Positions 47,611 to 59,116 are shown, counted from the stretch's first letter. The stretch is DNA of 64,000 nucleotides from Rhineura floridana (GCF_030035675.1 NC_084497.1:30392437-30456436); one strand, 5' to 3'. The notes: a model not told the origin generated them from the sequence alone. Made by a program: numbers and translations.

Positions 47611-48000
47611 CGCGGGGCGCCGCTGCCCTCCCCAGCGGGGCGCATCGAGGAGGCAAGCGGAGCCGCGTCCACCTCGCTCCGCTCCTTTCCTTCCCGGCGC
47701 TTGAAGCCGGAGAGGCGGAGCGGCCCGCCGGGGGAGCCGCCTCGAAGGCAGGACCGAGCTGCGGAGGGGCCCGCCCGCGCGCCCGGGTTGCTGCGCGCTC
47801 CTCGGGGCCGAGCTGCTTCCGACGGCGCGCCGCCTCTGCCCCTTTGGACGTGCAAGGCGCGGCAGACACGCCCCCAAACCAAGGCAGGCGGGAGGACCCG
47901 ACACCCTCGGGGCGGGGGGGGACTCCTGCAGGCGGCCTCCTCCCGCGCCGCCCCGCGACTCCAACAGGTCTCCTGGGTGGGGCGGGGAAGGGTGCGAGAG
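47330..48000 (-). promoter_or_regulatory. FAM131C: FAM131C CpG island promoter
   Basis: Dense CpG, for example 'ccccgcgcgcgctcc', 'ggggcgccgctgccc' and 'cgacggcgcgccgcc', centred on the FAM131C ATG at 47610. No TATA box near the expected start, so dispersed initiation is likely. Confidence 0.7.
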
Positions 48001-48120
48001 AGGTGGGTGCTAGCAGAGCTCTTGGCCCTACGAACGGCAGCCGCTGTAAGCAGGGCGGGCGGGGTTCGGTGGGCCGCTGGCCTGATCCAGCCTCAGGGCT
48101 CTGTGATGTTCCTATATTAA

Positions 48121-48780
48121 TGTATATATGGTAAGTGTTGTTGTTTTAGAAGATACATGGTAAGTGGAGTGAAAGAGGAGGGGGAGTGAATGGGCAGTAG
48201 AATGCGAGATGATTGGCTGAGTGTTTAAAATGGCTGAATGTATAAAAGGAGGAGTGAGAGTGGAATCTGGGGGGAAGAAGAGAAAGAGTGGATTGCTTGG
48301 TGGGGTTTGAGAGAGTTGTTTGCCAGGAGAGCGTGGAGAAGGAGGGAGGTGGAGTTCGGATTAGTATTGAGTAAAACCATATGCTTATGTGCCTTAAGAA
48401 GAAATCTTGTTAATCTTGTTAGCTTTGTTATCTGTAATAAATACTTAATTTGGTTTACCAAAGGCCTGATCCTTGGCTGGGGTTTCACAGACCAGAAGGG
48501 AGGGTAAGGTAATGACCAAGGCTGAAGGGGAACTGTAACAAATGGTGGCAGCGGTGAAGAGAATAACAATACCAGTATTCAGAGTCTCTGGGAATACTAG
48601 TATTGGGACGTTACTGGTGGTTGCCTAGCAGGGGGATCTGTTGAGATCTGTGCTAGAGCGGATAGGTAAACCATAAGAGAGTGCGGTCCGGACTGGTGGA
48701 GTCCCTGGTGGTGCCTAGAGACAGGCAGTAACCACGAGCAGGTAGGAACCGGACAAGGAGAGCCAGGGAAGGACGCATCA
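48121..48780 (+). mobile_element. Fossil LTR of an endogenous retrovirus-like element, with a short leader piece
   Basis: A 420-bp unit, 48121-48540, begins TG and ends CA. It contains a TATA-like 'tgtataaaagg' and an AATAAA, the usual LTR parts. It is followed two bases on by 'tggtggcagcgg', the position of a primer-binding site, and by about 230 bases of leader-like sequence that then stops. No gag, pol or env part and no second LTR are seen, so it is a broken remnant. The family cannot be named from this piece. CR1-like text precedes it. Confidence 0.6.
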
Positions 48781-49169
48781 CAGGCTCTTCTTGGGGTTTT
48801 GAATGGTCAAAGTACACACAACCCCCTCCCTTTAGGAAGAGGTAAATCACTGATGCAGGAGCTCTCCAGACCAACCACTAGTACAGGATTCACATCTGGG
48901 CCGTGGAGGGAACCCCAATCATCTCTCTCCCCCCTTCCTCAAAGCACTTGATGGAGGGCAGCTGCCTGGGAGCCACGGGTGGCCTCGATATACACCTGCA
49001 TTTTCTGTCGCTCCCCATCAGAGATTATAAACTAGGCACTGCGCGCAGAACTAAGTATGGAATTCACAGGCACCAGCTGTGGCAACCACCACAGACTTAG
49101 TTTTAAAAGGGGGGGGTGCATTGGACAAATCCATGGAAGACAAGGCTACCAGTCCTAGCAGCCACATTC

Positions 49170-49335
49170 TGCCTCTATTGTACTGTATGCAGTATGCTGG
49201 TTGCTGGGAGTCACAGGTCTGGAGAGCACTGCTGCACTCAGGTTCTGCTTGCAGGCTTCCCAGAAGAGGCATCTGGTTGGCCATTGCAGCGAAGAGGGTG
49301 CCTGATCCAGCCGCGATGCTTTTAATTCGAAAAGG
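49170..49335 (+). repeat. CR1-family repeat fragment
   Basis: 'tctattgtactgtatgcagtatgctggttgctgggagtcacaggtctggagagc' through 'cccagaagaggcatctggttggccattgcagcgaagagggtgcc' is the common CR1-linked block in plus orientation. Confidence 0.55.
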
Positions 49336-51410
49336 TGCACCCGGTGGCATTAAGAGAAGGGGCCTGCCCAGGCTGAACACGTGGAAAGTCCTTAAGAGAA
49401 TAATGGCTCTGCAATAGCACATGTGTAAATGAATTTACTGGATATCCAAAACAGTTAAAAGACATCTGCAGGGACATGATGACGTTAAGACAACACACTT
49501 TTAAACAGGATTATCTTTCGTAGTAGGAAATGCTTTATTGAAAAAAGGGCACAGTCCAAAAAGGGTTTTCAATGGAGGAGGATCTCTGACTGGTAACTCT
49601 GAGGGACATCTGGGCAAAAGCAGGTCCCGTCATAGTAGCTGAGGCTCTCTTCCAAACAGGGAGGAAAGATTTGGCAGAAGGAAAGTCGCTATGCAAACTG
49701 CACATTTGTCAACAAGAGCAAGATGCCCTTTAAGACAAAGCAAACTGAAGTTTTTGTTGTTGTTTTAAAGCAGGCAGCTGTTTGCATTGCAATACCTTCT
49801 AGGCAGAAATGCCACAATCGTGGGAGTGCAATAATGTTGGGTTATTGGGATGCTGAAAGCACAGACCTCCTGCTTTTAAATCTCTAAGCCACACTCCTCA
49901 CACCCAACTCTCTCCTCCTGTTACCAATTCAGGAGTGTGTGGAAGGAAAAAAGGAATTACAGGGATGTCTGGCAGAATTTTTTCCTGCCAAAAAGACTTT
50001 GCATAGAACCCCAGCTGGAGCACTCCTCCCCAAAAAGAAGGAGAAGAAATGCATTACAATACTGGCAAACCTCTAACAAGCAGCTAGTCCAGAGCTGCAC
50101 TGTACTTAAATTAATCAAGTTGGGGGGGGAGGAAATACCTTGGAGGGAGTAGGTCAGTATTACCTCTTGGGGATATTTGAGGGGGTTGTGGAGAGGAGTT
50201 ACAGGTTGTTTGCCGGGGGTGCGTGTTCTGGATCCCAGTCAAGCACACCAGGAATACTTCGCCCCAAAGTTAACAGACCAACTAGGTGTGTTCCACGAGA
50301 TGCAGTATTGCAAACAGAGCATTTAATGCCTTTTGGCTGTATTCTCCTGGCATTTGTGGGTTCATGATCTAGTTATTCTGGACAAGCCAACCTCCCCCCC
50401 CCCCAAAAAAAGCAAGGCAAAAATATCCTATGTCCCAAATGCTGCTGACGGCCAGAAAACAAGGGTAGGTAGGTGGGGAGCCCCAGGAGAAGTTTCAGAG
50501 AGGGGGAGGAGGAGGAGTCGTTCAGCACAGGACAGCTGGTCTGAAGGCTCCAGTGTTAGTCTGTGGGAAGAAATAATTCCCTCAGGAAACGCTCCCTCTG
50601 TTCTTGCCAGGCAAGGGCGGAAAAGGTGAACAGTCCCCACACACACCTACCCCATGCCCTGAACCGGGGCACCCTCTGCCAGGACGCCCTCAGGCACAGG
50701 ATGCTGACAGGCTGGCATTCCATCACCGCTGCCACACGTGGCTTGCGGATGAGATCTCCCCAGCAGACCCTGGCCCAGATCCCTCTGAATGGCTGCTTCT
50801 ATCGCCGCCTGGTGGCTGTTTCGTGGCAATGGCGGGAGACAGAGGGCTGGCCCCTCAGAGCCCTGCACAGCAGAGAGCTGCTTCCGAAGGGGGAGCCCAG
50901 CCTGTGAGGAGAAGCTGGCGATCACCCTTCCTGACACCCAGTGCTGGAGAGACCCCCCTCGGGGTGCTCCCAAGAAGAGGTAGAAAACAGGTTGCATATG
51001 AGCCTGGAGGGGAAGCCGCGCACAGTCACGTCCCTGCTCAGAAAAACTGTGCGACCTGCAGGAGCAACAAGGCAGAGCATTCAGCAGCCTGGCCAGGGAA
51101 GGGTCACACGGGAGCCCAGCTCCGTCTGTTGCCAACCCAGACAGAAGGCCGAGGCTCACGGATCTAGCACTCTTTGCCGTCAAGGGACCCCAGAGGTGAG
51201 GAAGGGGAAGCAGAGATTCCCTCTGCCCCCACTCTCTCCTTCCCTAGGCCCTCATCCATCCCCATCATATAAAGTTTTTTGGCTGCTGATGCTGCCTCAC
51301 CCCCCCCTTTCCCCCCTGGCCCAAATCCTTTGCGCAGTGCCAGAGCCGTACAGGCAGAAGCAGCCAGCCTTTGCCCTGGGGCATCATTAAAGGGGTGCCT
51401 TGACCCAGCA
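49336..51410. other. Intergenic stretch left of the coiled-coil gene
   Basis: No exon with convincing splice sites or family match on either strand. Mixed A/T-rich and GC-rich unique sequence. The 3' untranslated region of the minus-strand coiled-coil gene should end somewhere between here and 52260, but I see no clear minus-strand AATAAA close to the stop. Confidence 0.4.
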
Positions 51411-51414
51411 CTTG

Positions 51415-51550
51415 GGAAGGGCCGCAGCTCAGTGGCAGAGCGCCTGCATTGCATGCTGGGAGAGGCCCTCGCCTGGAACGCTGGGCAGCCACTGCTGCCA
51501 GTCAGAGCAGACGACACTGCCTCAGTTTAAGGCAGCTCCCCGTGTTCCAG
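51415..51550 (+). repeat. Ala-tRNA-like SINE
   Basis: 'gaagggccgcagctcagtggcagagcgcctgcattgcatgc', 'gccactgctgccagtcagagcagacgacac', 'taaggcagctccccgtgttcc'; the part around the B box is deleted. Confidence 0.75.
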
Positions 51551-51844
51551 GACTTGCCAAGCCAGCCCACCAAGGGCCACTGGCAGAAGAAGGACGCCTC
51601 GGTCACCTCCTCACTGGCCCCATAAGACAGCCTTCCCCAATCCGAGGCCTTCCAGACCGTGCTGGGCTCTTAAGAACACATCTTGCCGCCTGCATAGCCA
51701 GAGGTCCAGACTGATGGGAGTGGTATGCAATCAATGCCCAGAGGGACCCAGATGCTCCCTGCCCCTGCCCTATAGCAAGCGGGGCTGGAAAAGAGACCTC
51801 CCCTTATCTCAGGAAGGGAGGAAGATCTTCTCGGACCCTTGGCC

Positions 51845-52010
51845 CATCTACCTCAGTAATATCTCCACTGACTGGCAGCAGCTCTCCGGCAGACAAGGGT
51901 CTCTTCCAGCCCTCCCTGGAGTTGCTGCCAGGGAATGAACCTGGAACAAGGCAGGTGCTCTGTCCCCGCGTAATGACCCTTCCCCCAAAGAATAAAGATT
52001 CTGGCCCTCA
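51845..52010 (-). repeat. Ala-tRNA-like SINE
   Basis: 'atctacctcagtaatatctccactgactggcagcagctctcc', 'ggagttgctgccagggaatgaacctggaac', 'gcaggtgctctgtcc' read as the inverse of the SINE body and head. Confidence 0.7.
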
Positions 52011-52034
52011 AGGTTCTGAAGAAAGGGCTGATTT

Positions 52035-52195
52035 AAGCAGGAATTTAGGCCCTGCAGCCACTGCTCCATCTAACGCAGTGTTGACTGGCAGCAGCCCTCA
52101 GGGTCTCGGAGCGGGGACATTCCCAGCCCTACTCGAAGAGGCCGCTGGGACTCTGCATGCCAGGCAGGGGCTCTGCCCGAGGAGCTACAAGCCCT
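52035..52195 (-). repeat. Ala-tRNA-like SINE
   Basis: 'ccatctaacgcagtgttgactggcagcagccctcagggtctcgg...ctgcatgccaggcaggggctctgcccgaggagc': a second inverted copy next to the last, ending about 65 bases from the last exon of the coiled-coil gene. Confidence 0.7.
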
Positions 52196-52259
52196 CCCCA
52201 AAGGGACTTCCCCGTGCTGTCCTGCTGGCACTCTGGCCGCCAAACTGCTCTGCAGGCAG

Positions 52260-55200
52260 TCAGGCCTCCATGCACGCGCACACAAGCACCACAGGGCCCA
52301 CCTCTTCCCGGAGGGGAGAGTCCTCCACCCAGAGGTCCCCGATGGCCTCTTCGTGGGACGGGACCTCCTGGGCTCCTGCCCCGTCAGCCTCTTTGGGGCG
52401 CTTCACTTCCTGGCCGCAGAGGAGTGGTCCATCTCTCTGCTGCCAGGCCGCTCGCTCCGGCTCTGCCGGGAGGACCCCATTGTTCATGGCGGCTTCCAAG
52501 GCCAGCCCCTGCTGCGCATTCTCGGCCACCTCTGCTGCCAGCTCTGCCGCCTCCCGGCATGCCCACTGCACCTTGGCTTCCAGTAAATCCATGCTGGCCT
52601 GCAGCTGCTCCAGCAGCTCCTCCGATGCTTCTCCAGGGTCAGAGTCCAGGAGCTTCATCTGGGCTTCCAGCTCTGCCAGTTCCTTCTGCTCGGCCTTCAA
52701 ACGCTGGTCGGTCTCCTCACAATCCATACATAGCTCCTCCACCTGGGCAGCCTAAGAAGACCTCAGAAAATGTGCTGCTGCAGCAGCAATGAACGTGTCC
52801 TGGCAGGGGTGGGGGACATCGGTGGCCTCCTTCAGACCCTGTTCAACTACAACTCCCGTCAATGTCTCTGGCCACTGGGCATGCTGGGAGTTGGGAGTTC
52901 AGCAATGCCTGAAGGGCCACAGATGTTCCCCATCCCTGAACTAGACCATCACTTGCCTTCACTGCCCCTCCCAGCTGCCCCCATCACAATTCGGCCTTCT
53001 TTCTACATGGGGATGGAGCACCTAGGGCCCTCCAGATGTTACGGGGCTACTGCTCTCTATCCTCCCTGACCACTGGCCCTGTGGGCTGTGGCTGACGGGA
53101 ACACAGGACGCTGCCTTAAACAGAAGCAGACTCATCTAGCGGCCTATCAAGCTCAGTACTGCCTACACTGATTGGCAGCAGCTCTCTAGGATTCCAAGTA
53201 GGGGACATCCCAGCCTGTCCTGGAGGTGCCAGGGATTGGACCCAGGACCTTTTGCGTACAAAGCAGGGGCTCCACCCCTGAGCCACAGCCCTCCCCTCAC
53301 ATCACATCTGGAGGGCCGCAGATCACCTCCTCCAAACCCTTGCGTTAAGGAGCAGCTTCCAGTTCCCTCTCACCTACTCTCCAAAGGTGCCCCCCTCTTG
53401 TTTCAAGGTCCCATATTGCAATTATGTATGTATGTACTGCCTTCAAGTCAATTCCGACTTGTGGGGGCTTATGAAGAGGGTTTTCATGAGGCTGAGAGGC
53501 AGTGACTGGCCCAAGGTCACCCAGGGAGCTTCATGGCTGTGTGGGGATTCTAACCCTGGTCTCCCAGGTCGTAGTCCAACACCTTAACCACAGAGGAAGG
53601 CACAGACCACTCTGTTCCTTTTCTTTTTTTTAGGAGAGACTGTGTGGATGGAGGAGGGAGGGACAGCAAAGGTGGATGGGGAGGCTGCTGGAAGCTGATG
53701 CAAGGAGAGCAAACAGGAGGAACTGACCAGAGGGGGAAAGCGCTAGGAAGCGGATGCCAAGAAAAAGAAAAAACCATGCAAGAGGAGGATTCTGGGAGTG
53801 CAAAACTGATGAGGGGAAGAGGATGAAGCCCACAGCAGCAGGAGAGGAGGCAAGCCTAGTAATTTCTGGGATTCTGCTGCTGTGACCCAGAGGACGACAG
53901 GGAGCACCAGGAATTGAGAAGGTGGAACAGGCAGGATTTTCATGATGGGTTATTGGAAGGAAAGGAGGGGGGAGGAAACCACACACACCTTGGGGCTACA
54001 GCTGCACACTTATGGGTGGATGGAAGGATCCCCAGAACAGATGTTGTGTGTGCGTGTGTTCAGAGATGGATCCTTAGTTTGAAAAACACCTTTAGCATAT
54101 CTCCACCACCACCACATTTGTTGCAAATAAGTAATAAAAGGGCTGGTGTTTGAGGGGCAAACTTGAAATTGCACTACAAATCTCAGAAGAGTCTCATTGC
54201 CCCCCATCATGAAAAACAAGAGTCATTCCTTGCCTACCAGCAATTTTCCCCCTCCCGCAACACACACAGGGCAAAACCTGGTTTTACCTTCAACTGAAGT
54301 TTGTTCAGCTGGGCGAAGTTGTCCTGAAGTTTATGCTGGAAAAGAAGATAGATGAGAATGAGGAGTGCAATCAGAGTCTGTGAAGACTGCCTCCCTGACC
54401 TGTCAAAGCCCCCTGTAGCAAAGAGGGAGACCATAGCTGGCTGCCAGACAGATTTGCATTCTCACACGCCAGGACAGTGTGGTATCAATTATATCTGATA
54501 CGGAGGCTACAGCCCTACCTTCCTGCCCATCTGCTCCAAGGGGTGATACATGCCCTGGTCTCCTCCCGCTTAGACTACTGTAATGCACTCTACGTGGGGT
54601 TGCCCTTGAAAACGGTCCGGAAATTACAGCTGATACAGAATGCGGCGGCACGTTTGATTAAGAACTGCCGTCGCCGTGATCATATCACCCCGCTGTTAGT
54701 AGATCTACACTGGTTACCAGTTGTTTACTGGGCCCAATTCAAGGTGCTGGTGTTGACCTTTAAAGCCCTATACGGTTTTGGCCCACTTTATCTGAAGGAG
54801 CGCCTCCAGCATCACCAATTATGCCGCCTGACAAGATCAGCCACACAAGACCTTCTCTCGGTCCCATCAGCTAAAACAGCTAGACTGGTTCAGACTAGAG
54901 AGAGGGCATTTTTGATTGTGGCCCCCACCCTCTGGAATTCCTTTCAATCTTCGTCATGCCCCCTCCCTGATAAGTTTCCGCCGAGCCCTGAAGACCTGGT
55001 GTTTAGACAGGCCTACGGGATCTCTGGGGTGGGTTAGTTTTAATGCTGTTGATTGACTGATTGATTAACTGGTAGAGTGGTGTTTAGTTAATTATTGATT
55101 GTGGTTTTACTGGTTTTATATTGTATTTTATTGTATCAATGTACGTCGCCTAGAGTGGCCGTTAATTCGGCCAGATAGGTAACTCATAAATAAAATTAAA

Positions 55201-58200
55201 AAAAAAAAAAGGACAGGCCAAGGAGAGATTAGGGAACCTGCACATTTTGCTCCCTTCTACTCATTTAGGAAGCTTCCATGCCAGGCACCCACCAGGGGGC
55301 ACCAGAGCAGCTCACCCATCACTGTTCTTGAATATTCATTCTAGTCCTACCGTTCTTTCCAGAAAGGAGAGACAGAGATGGCAACCACTGTTTCGCAGTC
55401 CCAGAGAGTTACCTAAGCTAACATGCTGGGCCCCATTCACCTTTTCTCTTCAGGGATGGCATTGGATTGGTAGACAGCATTGTCAAGAGATATTGAACAC
55501 AAACAAGAGCAGGAGGGCCAAGAAAAAGTGTCTCCCTCCATCCATCCACAGCACATATTACTAGCGAGGAGGGAAGGAAACTTACCAAATTCTTTTGAAT
55601 GTGGTCAACAGTCTGCATGTTATCTTCATGCCTAGATAGGGAAACCCAGTTAGTAGCCAAAAAACCCCACCCATATTTTCATCCACTGAAGAAGCTGCTG
55701 ATGTTAACCTAACTTTCTATTCCTATATCCTGCACTACCTTCCGTCAAAGACCACAGGAGTTCATTTCCTAGGGTTCCACTCTGAACTGATATCTATATT
55801 CTTTCTTAAACTGAAATGCTGCACAGGCAGCAGGACGCTTTGGAATGTAATAAGCTCTAGGTACAGGGTTGGTGGAGTTTAAAGGTAAAGGTGTCCCTGC
55901 ACCTGTAGCGCGAGTCATTTCCTTTTTTTTTTTTACAATAATTTTTATTCAAATTTTCATAAAACATAGAAAACAAAATCATAAAACATTCAAACACAAA
56001 AAACAAAACAAAACAAAAATGATTAAACAAAAAAAAATAAAATGTTGACTTCCCATTTGTCACATATCAAATCAGTTATAGGTCTACAATATATAACAAT
56101 CCTGTCTCTTAAATCATATTATAAAATCACTTTCCTCCAGTAGTTATCTTAATTAATCATCAAATCTCATAAACATTACTTTATTCTTTCCACAAAAAGT
56201 CAAAGAGAGGTTTCAATTCAAGAAATATATCTATCAATTTTTCTCCAAATAAACATGTCAATTAATCCATCTCGTTAATAATTATAATAATCTTATTGTC
56301 ATAACCATAGTCCAAATAAACATTTCGATTAATCCATCTCATCAGAATCTGTTAGGTCCAATAATTTCAACAGCCATTATTCCATTATCCCTATTAGTTC
56401 CATATTCCATCTTCAATAGTCCTGTTAAGTCCAGTAATTTCAGTGTCCAATCTTCCATTATCAATATTCCATAATAATCTTGCTGTTGTAGCCATAGTCA
56501 TATAATAAGAGTCTGATGGGAATTTCCTCTATCCCAAATATTTTCTTGCCATCCATTCTGAATAAGTTGCTGAAATACTGTTGTAAAGTCATATCTGTGT
56601 TCTTCTTTTTTACAAAATGCACTGGCTCATCTCTTAAGAGTTTTTCCATTGTCACATGGCTGCAGTTAATTCCATAGATTTTCTCTATATCAAGCTCCAT
56701 CACATCATTCCAGTCCAGAAGATTATCCAAGCCATTGATAACTTTATCTCTAATATCTTCATTAATCTCTTCAGAGACAACGCCAAACTCCAAACAGTAG
56801 ATTTTATCTCTAAAATCCATAAACTCCAGATCTTTTTCCAATTCCACATTTGTTCCAATCTCCAAGGCTTGTATCTTCCCTTTATTTTTTCCTTTCTCAT
56901 CTCTGATCTCATTCTCCTCTCTCACAGGATCCCCTACTTCTTCAAACTCCTGCGTCATTTTGCTCAGTTCAATTTTCAGCTCCTTACTACCCTGTCGCAG
57001 GGTTTGTTTCGTTATCTCAATCTCATCCATTATTTTCTGAAACATAGTTACTTCCAGATTCTCAGCCACTTTCTTGATTGCCATTTTTAAAACCACGAAA
57101 ACAAAGCAAAACAAAAATAAAGAAGAACCACTTCTTATTTCAGCAACGATTGGGTTAATATTCCAGGCTTGATGACATCACAGTATAAACAAAGCAACCT
57201 GCCTTATCTCTCCATGTTCAAGAATGCAAAACAAATTTAGTTCCCAGCATCAAAACAGTTAGTGGCGTCGTGAAGAAGCAGATTCGTCAAAATAAAATAG
57301 ACCAAAAAGAGAATAGTCCCAGACAATATAATATTCCTCGGAATAGAAATCAGGAATAGAAATCCCTCTTCTGTTTATTATCTTTAGAATGCACTTCCAG
57401 GACAGCTCTTTGCGACAGAAACAGAGATAAGCTGTTAATTTCGTGAATAACAGAGAAGAGCCATAGCTCACCCAGAAGTTGTCCAAAGCCGATCAATCTG
57501 ACAAATCTCCTTTTGCTGCAACAATCCAAACCAAGTAAAAAAAATAATAGAAAGAAGGGTGCTTGCCTGTTAGTCCGTTCTCTCTTTAAAGAAAATATAA
57601 ACGTATCGCTTAAACAGATAGAGCTTGTTCGGAAGTCCGTCCGGCATTGTTGGCTGGACCTTTATCTCATAAATTAATGAAATCCAGTCCTCCCAACAAA
57701 AACAGGCTTTTGAGGTTGATCTCTACGTTTCTCCCTGCCCGGGAGAAATTTCATCAGTCAAAAAAAAAATGTTCTGACTGATTTATATCTGAATAAGCTT
57801 CTTTTGAGGCGGGAGCCCGTCCCAAAAGCAAGCACAAGCGAAGTCACCCTTCCCGGAAGTCCGTCATTTCCGACTCTTAGGGTGACATCTTGTGACATTT
57901 ACTAGGCAGACCATATATATGGGGTGGGATTGCCAGTTCCATCCCCGGCCTTCCTTTACCCCCCAGCATATGCCAGGTACTCATTTTACCGACCACGGGT
58001 GGATGGAAGGCTGAGTGGACCTCGACCCCTTTTACCGGAGATTCGACTTCCTCCTTCCGTTGGAATCAAACTCCGGCCGTGAGCACAGCTTCGGCTGCAT
58101 TACCCTCGCTTACCACTCTGCGCCACAGAGAGGTTTAACAGTGGTTAAGTTGTAGTTTTATCTTTCGTGCTGTAATATTTGCATATAATCACCATTTTGC

Positions 58201-59116
58201 TGGATATTTGATAGATTTTATACTTCTTTGTATTTTTTAAACTTTTACAGGCATACACTGGTCCTTAAGCTTTTCCTTCTTCAAGATTCATTTATGTATA
58301 ATGTGCTTTCCATTTTCCTTTGATATTCTTTGCAAATTATGCTTGCATCTTTTATAAGCTAAAATACATGCACTGGTCCTCTGCCAACTTATTTTATGCA
58401 CGTTCTACATAACTGATTTTAACCTCCAGTCATACCCGGTTGTAACTCTCTTCGTCACCTAGGCCAGTTAAGAACCTCACTTTCATGCCCACCCCAGCCT
58501 CTTGACTAGGCTACAACTCCCAGGCCATTTTCCTTCCTCAGAAAAGCTCTCCCATTGTGGTTTCAAGAAAAATCCCCAGGATTTAAAAAAGCTACGTTAT
58601 TATCAATAGTTGAATGTTTATCTGGTGGAGAGGCAGCTGCTGTTTGTTACAGTTATCATGCATTTTAATTTACAGCATGCACGCATACACATATATACAC
58701 ACGTACAAGAGGCCCCACACGTAATATTGGTATCAGAAGCCACTCTCGGAGCTTGTGCGTTGAAATGCTACCCCTGGATATCAAATACTTTTAATAAAAT
58801 GAGGGGGCAGCAGCACCAGCAGCAGGAGCCGACCTTGCAGGGCTGTTAAAAGCCAGCCTGTGTGTACATAGGGTGAAGTCAATAACCGCAAGAGCTACAT
58901 TTGCAGTGCGAGATTATTTATATATTTTTAAGTATTCACATATTATCCTGGTATAATATATAAGGGCGTTGTGGAGAGAGGTGAAAATACTCGTCTAACC
59001 AAGAAAAGCACCTCCCCATAGCGATACCAGATGTCCCGCCTCCCCAGGACAGGAACTGCCACTCTAGAACTCGCAACCAGCCTCTATGGTGCCTCTTCCG
59101 CTTACCCGTCCGCCAT
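52260..59116 (-). CDS. Unrecognised coiled-coil protein, 4 exons, 198 residues
   Basis: Exons: 59116-59106 (11 nt, ATG GCG GAC GG), 55631-55586 (46 nt), 54335-54288 (48 nt), 52751-52260 (TGA). Donors GTAAG/GTAAG/GTAAAA and pyrimidine-rich acceptors are good, and the phases (2, 0, 0) join to MADGHEDNMQTVDHIQKNL, HKLQDNFAQLNKLQLK, then AAQVEELCMDCEETDQRLK. Residues about 7-125 are strongly heptad-like (ELAELEAQMKLLDSD, EELLEQLQASMDLLEAKVQ, EAAELAAEVAENAQQ) and predicted as coiled coil. The last 60 residues are less ordered, ending VVLVCACMEA. A weak likeness to the dysbindin coiled coil (LEDLCGQCE versus VEELCMDCE) may be chance. I know no family for it. The introns hold an L2-type LINE, the ORF1-only L1 and SINEs. 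Cell location and role are unknown. Confidence 0.7.
53098..53300 (-). repeat. Ala-tRNA-like SINE
   Basis: Inverse orientation: 'aacacaggacgctgccttaaac...ctcagtactgcctacactgattggcagcagctctctagg', 'ccagggattggacccaggaccttttgcgtacaaagcaggggctccacccctgagccacagccct'. Nearly complete, in an intron of the coiled-coil gene. A degraded MITE precedes it (52830-53060). Confidence 0.8.
53420..53600 (-). repeat. Sauria SINE with Bov-B-like tail
   Basis: Tail 'tgccttcaagtcaattccgacttgtggg', body 'gaggctgagaggcagtgactggcccaaggtcacccaggg', head 'ggggattctaaccctggtctcccaggtcgtagtccaacaccttaacca'. Shortened in the middle. Confidence 0.8.
54475..55211 (+). mobile_element. L2-type LINE, 5'-truncated, C-terminal reverse transcriptase part
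   Basis: Encodes the post-catalytic part of a LINE reverse transcriptase: LRRLQPYLPAHLLQGVIHAL (inferred start), SSRLDYCNALYVGLPLKTV, KLQLIQNAAARLIKNCRRR, PLLVDLHWLPVVYWAQFKVL, up to the end near 55037. The 3' end 'tcaatgtacgtcgcctagagtggcc...aactcataaataaaatt' and an A-run (55198-55211) follow. The CR1/L2 superfamily is clear from LDYCNALY and LHWLPV; I call it L2-like. The reading frame is open for 186 codons, suggesting a fairly young insertion, but the catalytic YADD region and the endonuclease are missing. Confidence 0.8.
55874..55922 (-). repeat. tRNA-derived SINE, 3' end (split by the L1)
   Basis: Plus strand 'ttaaaggtaaaggtgtccctgcacctgtagcgcgagtcatttcc' is the inverse of the family's 3' end '...gcagggacacctttacctttaa'. 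It continues directly into the sequence at 57872 once the L1 and one target-site copy are removed. Confidence 0.8.
55923..57862 (-). mobile_element. ORF1-only L1 (HAL1-like) LINE, inserted in a SINE
   Basis: On the minus strand: a 5' region of about 780 bases, an open frame 57084-56461 (207 residues), some 530 bases of 3' region with imperfect internal repeats, and an A-tail (T-run at 55923). The protein is L1 ORF1p-like: a Glu/Lys-rich coiled coil, an RRM-like part (EEINEDIRDKVINGLDNLL, VHFVKKKNTDMTLQQYF) and the start of the C-terminal domain (EEIPIRLLLYDYGY). No ORF2 trace is seen although both ends look present, so it is a half-L1 moved by another element's machinery. A 9-bp duplication GTCATTTCC flanks it (55914-55922, 57863-57871). 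Confidence 0.8.
57863..58132 (-). repeat. tRNA-derived SINE, 5' part (split by the L1)
   Basis: Minus-strand head 'ctctgtggcgcagagtggtaagc' (A box) and 'ggagtttgattcca' (B box), body 'ggtcgaggtccactcagccttccatcc', 'ggggatggaactggcaatcccacccca', 'ggtctgcctagtaaatgtcac'. The remaining 3' end lies at 55874-55922, beyond the L1 insertion. Confidence 0.8.

Noticed and set aside
51922-52755. 277-codon plus-strand Ser/Ala-rich open frame
   Set aside because: It is antisense to the coiled-coil exon and to two SINEs; the heptad pattern and splice borders support the minus strand.
54477-55037. A host gene encoding a 186-residue protein
   Set aside because: LDYCNALYVGLPLKT and LHWLPV are hallmarks of LINE reverse transcriptase, and a poly(A) tail follows.
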